DNA from: Clostridia bacterium
GTDB taxonomy: Bacteria > Bacillota > Clostridia > Oscillospirales > Acutalibacteraceae
DNA: 64,000 bases
Assembly: GCA_017397845.1 (NCBI GenBank)
Contig: JAFQHU010000025.1
Coordinates: 1-64,000 of the forward strand
Direction of reading: 5' to 3'
The position numbers and the translations under genes were made by a program. The first letter of the stretch is position 1; each line of letters opens with the position of its first letter. The notes beneath the pieces were generated by a model. It made no database searches, was not told where the DNA came from, and saw only the letters and a list, made by a program, of their open reading frames with translations. This document shows, piece after piece, positions 61,254 through 64,000 of the stretch.

Positions 61254-61698
61254 ATTATTTTCGAAATATAAAGAGCTTATTATTTATGTGCTTTTCGGTG
61301 CACTGACAACGGCGGTAAATTTCGTAACCTTTTGGCTTTTCGGTAAAATTTTAGGCGAAGATTTATATTATATAAGCAACGCAATAGCATGGTTTGTATC
61401 CGTGGTTTTCGCTTATATAACAAACAAGCTTTTCGTTTTCGAATCAAAAAGCTTCGCACCCAAAGTACTTATTAAAGAAATCTCTGCATTTTTCAGTGCC
61501 CGGATTTTCAGCTTCGGTGTGGAAGAAGGCGGAATGTGGCTTTTCGTTGACCTTTTGAAATTCGGTGAGTTTTCCCTCTCACTTTTCAGCTTTGAAATCA
61601 ACGGCCAGCTTATCGCAAAGCTCATTCTTGCAGTTACCGTGGTTATACTTAACTATTTCGCAAGTAAGTTCGTAATATTCAGAAAGAAAAACAAATAA
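61237..61698 (+). CDS. GtrA-family membrane protein
   Basis: A 153-residue, four-helix GtrA protein: YVLFGALTTAVNFVTFWLF, VSVVFAYITNKLFVFES, and VILNYFASKFVIFRKK at the end. Thought to flip lipid-linked sugars made by the coupled GtrB. Overlaps gtrB-like gene. Confidence 0.9.
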   Translation: MKKLTELFSKYKELIIYVLFGALTTAVNFVTFWLFGKILGEDLYYISNAIAWFVSVVFAYITNKLFVFESKSFAPKVLIKEISAFFSARIFSFGVEEGGMWLFVDLLKFGEFSLSLFSFEINGQLIAKLILAVTVVILNYFASKFVIFRKKNK

Positions 61699-61746
61699 TA
61701 AAAAATGTACGGAGCAGCTCACACCGAACTGCCCCGTTTCTTTTAT

Positions 61747-62889
61747 TCAATTGTCTCTGAAAACTTTTATCAATCTGAACGCCTGCTCGACACAGTCAGC
61801 CATATTTGAAAAAGCCGTATCTCTGTCCATAGCCTTTTCGAGGGTGGTAACACCACGTATAACAGGGAAGAAGGCATCTATCCCCTTTTCGTTACAGTAA
61901 ACGGCATCCTCAGTCACGGCACCCGAAAAAGCAAGAACGGGTTTGCCGTATTTTTTTGCCTTTTCCGCCACACCGCCGGGAGCTTTGCCCATAACTGTCT
62001 GACTGTCAATTCTGCCCTCACCGGTAATGACAATGTCTGCCTCTCTGATTTTCTCTTCGATATGTATTTCCCGGAGTATCAGGTCAATACCCCTTAAAAG
62101 CTTAGCATCAAGATAATATTTAAAAGCAAAGCCCAAACCTCCCGCTGCACCTGAGCCGGGATAAGCCTTATCCGCATCAGTTCTGATTTTTCTCGTTTTT
62201 TCTGCGAAATCAAAAAGATATCTGTCCATTTTGCGTACCGTGTCAGCCGTTGCACCCTTCTGAGGTCCGAACACGGCGCTGCAGCCCTTTTCACCGCAAA
62301 GAGGATTCGTCACATCGCAGGCTATACTGAAGCTGCATTCTGAAAGCTCCTTCATAACCTTTTCATCACTTATGCGGTCAAGACATGAAAGTCCCTTTGC
62401 ACCAAAAGCTATTTCCTTACCGTCTTTATCGAGAAGGCTGAAGCCAAGAGCCTGAAGCATGCCTGCACCGCCATCATTAGTGGCACTTCCGCCTATACCT
62501 ATTATAAAATTGCGACAGCCTCTGCCGATGGCATTCCGTATCATTTCACCCACTCCGTAGGTGGTGGTATTCATAGGATTCAGCTCTTCCTTTTTAAGTA
62601 GCGTTATCCCTGCCGCCGCTGACATTTCCATCAGTGCTGTTCCATCAGGGGTAATTGTGTAGCTACAGGTGATTTTTCTGCCCAAAGGATCAGACACCTC
62701 AGCCGTAACAGCCTTACCCTCAAGTGCTGATGTAAGTGCTGCCACTGTACCCTCGCCGCCGTCAGCCACGGAAAGCACCTCACACTCTGCATCCGGATAC
62801 ACTTTTTTTATTCCCTTTTCAGCAGCCATACCCGCCTCAAGGGAGGTAAGACTGCCCTTGAAGGAGTCAATTGCGATTAAAGCCTTCAT
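61747..62889 (-). CDS. Glycerate kinase (GlxK type)
   Basis: A 380-residue class I glycerate kinase that makes 2-phosphoglycerate from glycerate. IAIDSFKGSLTSLEAG, VADGGEGTVAAL, GIGGSATNDGGAGMLQALGF and TGEGRIDSQTVMGKAP are all family blocks. Stands next to two unknown secreted proteins on the same strand. Confidence 0.95.
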   Translation of the reverse strand: MKALIAIDSFKGSLTSLEAGMAAEKGIKKVYPDAECEVLSVADGGEGTVAALTSALEGKAVTAEVSDPLGRKITCSYTITPDGTALMEMSAAAGITLLKKEELNPMNTTTYGVGEMIRNAIGRGCRNFIIGIGGSATNDGGAGMLQALGFSLLDKDGKEIAFGAKGLSCLDRISDEKVMKELSECSFSIACDVTNPLCGEKGCSAVFGPQKGATADTVRKMDRYLFDFAEKTRKIRTDADKAYPGSGAAGGLGFAFKYYLDAKLLRGIDLILREIHIEEKIREADIVITGEGRIDSQTVMGKAPGGVAEKAKKYGKPVLAFSGAVTEDAVYCNEKGIDAFFPVIRGVTTLEKAMDRDTAFSNMADCVEQAFRLIKVFRDN

Positions 62890-62894
62890 ATTTA

Positions 62895-63401
62895 TTACCG
62901 TCCGAAATAAGTTTTTAATCCGTAATAAACCGAATTTCCTTTATCATATACAAATACTTCTCCGTTATCAAAAACGGACGTTTCGCTGTAATGAAAAGGT
63001 CTTTGATAACCGGTATAAGAAGATACATATACCTCGTCTGAAAGGTCGAAATCTTTGTTCCATACTCTGCCGCCGAGATGTGAAGCGTAAAAAAAGTCAC
63101 GAACGAAATATTGTTTATCCTCACCGTCAATTTTCACCCAAAAGCCGTTATCCAATTCTTTTTCAATTTCTGAAATTTCTTCGCTTTCCAACCTGTATTC
63201 ATATATTTCCCAATCCTGAAATAATGAGACGGCAAGCTCTTTATATCTGTCAGCTCTGCCTTCGGGCACAAAAACCTCTGTGTCATAGTTTTTCAGTCTG
63301 TCATTGAAATCTTTGGTATTTACACGGATAGTATGAAGCACAGCTGAAGCGAAGAGAAAAAAAGCACAAACAATCAGAACAATTCCTGTCTTTCTTTTCA
63401 A
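62895..63401 (-). CDS. Uncharacterised secreted or anchored protein
   Basis: A 168-residue protein with one N-terminal helix (GIVLIVCAFFLFASAVLHTI) and a hydrophilic, Tyr-rich extracytoplasmic domain. Ends five bases before the glycerate kinase start. A GAAAGGATG lies just before its start. No family recognised. Confidence 0.7.
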   Translation of the reverse strand: MKRKTGIVLIVCAFFLFASAVLHTIRVNTKDFNDRLKNYDTEVFVPEGRADRYKELAVSLFQDWEIYEYRLESEEISEIEKELDNGFWVKIDGEDKQYFVRDFFYASHLGGRVWNKDFDLSDEVYVSSYTGYQRPFHYSETSVFDNGEVFVYDKGNSVYYGLKTYFGR

Positions 63402-63488
63402 AGCAAATCATCCTTTCCTGTCACTAAGCTGACATTCAATGTCAGTTCCGATAATACCACCTGCAAAATCTTTTGTCAATAAACGGAT

Positions 63489-64000
63489 TTATACATGTGC
63501 AGCGTATATCCCGTTCATAAACTCAACAAATTCACAGAAACGGCCTGCTTCATCACTTTCCATGCGGCAGAAATTGGCGGTAATATCTCCGTTTATCTGA
63601 TATTCTTTACCTATTACATCCTTATAGGTGTCGTAGTAGCTTCCTAAATTCTCTGAGCCGAAAGAAAACTTAATGTCGAAATCCGTGGGAAGAACATCCT
63701 TTTCGCCCGTGTCTGTTTCGCCCGTGATATAGTAGCCTCGTGTGGTCGGCACTTTATTAATATTGTCAGGAAGTTCTGAATGAAGATAAATGGCGAAGAC
63801 ATCATTAAGCTGTGCAGGGTAGCTTTCCATTATCACTCCGTCATAGATTATGCGCACCTTGGTGCCCTTCTTTATATCCGTTCTGCCCTCTAAATCTGTA
63901 CCGACGGTAGAAACATGAATTTTATCTGAAGAGTTTCTTTCAGCCGTACCGTCCAAGGGGGTTACAAGAAGCCAGTCACCGTTTTTACTCACATCCAGAA
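63489..64000 (-). CDS. Secreted protein with DUF3221-like domain, cut by the window end
   Basis: At least 170 residues, with the 5' end outside the window. The first ~65 visible residues (DWLLVTPLDGTAERNSSDKIHVS...GTKVRIIYDGVIMESYPAQLNDVFAIYL) resemble the small OB-like DUF3221 domain of Firmicutes lipoproteins. The rest (YYITGETDTGEKDVLPTDFDIKFSFGSE...) is not recognised. A GTG at 63992 could start translation, but the frame runs on. Confidence 0.6.
   Translation of the reverse strand, partial: LDVSKNGDWLLVTPLDGTAERNSSDKIHVSTVGTDLEGRTDIKKGTKVRIIYDGVIMESYPAQLNDVFAIYLHSELPDNINKVPTTRGYYITGETDTGEKDVLPTDFDIKFSFGSENLGSYYDTYKDVIGKEYQINGDITANFCRMESDEAGRFCEFVEFMNGIYAAHV

Overview
The window looks like a chromosomal segment of an anaerobic, spore-forming Clostridia (Firmicutes), most like the Oscillospiraceae/Ruminococcaceae group. 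The basis is sporulation genes (spoVAD/spoVAE, spoIIR, a YlmC/YmxH protein), a single-chain pyruvate:ferredoxin oxidoreductase, clean TTGACA-17-TATAAT promoters with AGGAGG-type ribosome binding sites, and plant- or host-glycan hydrolases. The genus cannot be fixed from the sequence. No rRNA operon, CRISPR array or complete mobile element is visible. The left edge cuts into a broken or chimeric spoVAD, and the right edge cuts a gene on the minus strand.

Layout. 1-4.7 kb: tail of a spoVA operon, a CREST-like membrane hydrolase, and an operon of small hydrolases (metallophosphoesterase, SGNH esterase, HAD). 4.7-5.4 kb: two tRNA-Ser genes followed by an unusual 213-bp tandem repeat carrying copies of the tRNA 3' end. 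5.4-12.8 kb: pnuC with a structured leader, an HtrA protease next to a two-component system, and argS-ywiB. 13-23.4 kb: a glycan region (GH95, a GH39-like enzyme, GH3) around a polar amino-acid ABC transporter whose binding protein appears circularly permuted. 23.4-29.4 kb: an XRE regulator divergent from a small RNA, a YlmC protein, PFOR, a cytidylate-kinase-like protein and a CarD-like regulator. 29.5-30 kb: two tiny peptide genes. 30-39.5 kb: GluRS/GlnRS, a membrane protein, a frameshifted DUF6809-like gene, methylmalonate-semialdehyde dehydrogenase, HAD/ACP, spoIIR and a flavoprotein. 39.5-43.2 kb: a hairpin repeat, a broken membrane ORF, a G5/3D cell-wall protein, and an isolated phage-type lysis cassette. 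43.2-48.1 kb: a four-gene potassium operon combining a Trk and a Ktr system. 48.2-50.3 kb: rpsF-ssb-rpsR and a divergent SurA-like lipoprotein. 50.4-64 kb: two more tiny peptide genes, a lipid kinase, nicotinamidase with an MFS symporter, DUF554 and EamA transporters, a PqqD-like/M50 membrane protease, a phosphoesterase, a large unknown membrane protein, a GtrB/GtrA pair, glycerate kinase and two unknown secreted proteins.

The most novel signal is a set of four very short genes (32-49 codons) at three loci (29.6-30.0, 50.5 and 52.1 kb). Each encodes one amphipathic hydrophobic helix ending in a conserved Phe-x-(G/N/K)-(E/K) type junction and an acidic tail. Each unit has its own strong promoter and terminator. 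They look like a dispersed family of membrane-active or signalling peptides with no function I recognise. Second is the substrate-binding lipoprotein at 17.2-18.0 kb, whose C-terminal lobe segment has moved to the N-terminus, behind the lipobox. Third are the tRNA-linked repeat and the stand-alone lysis cassette.
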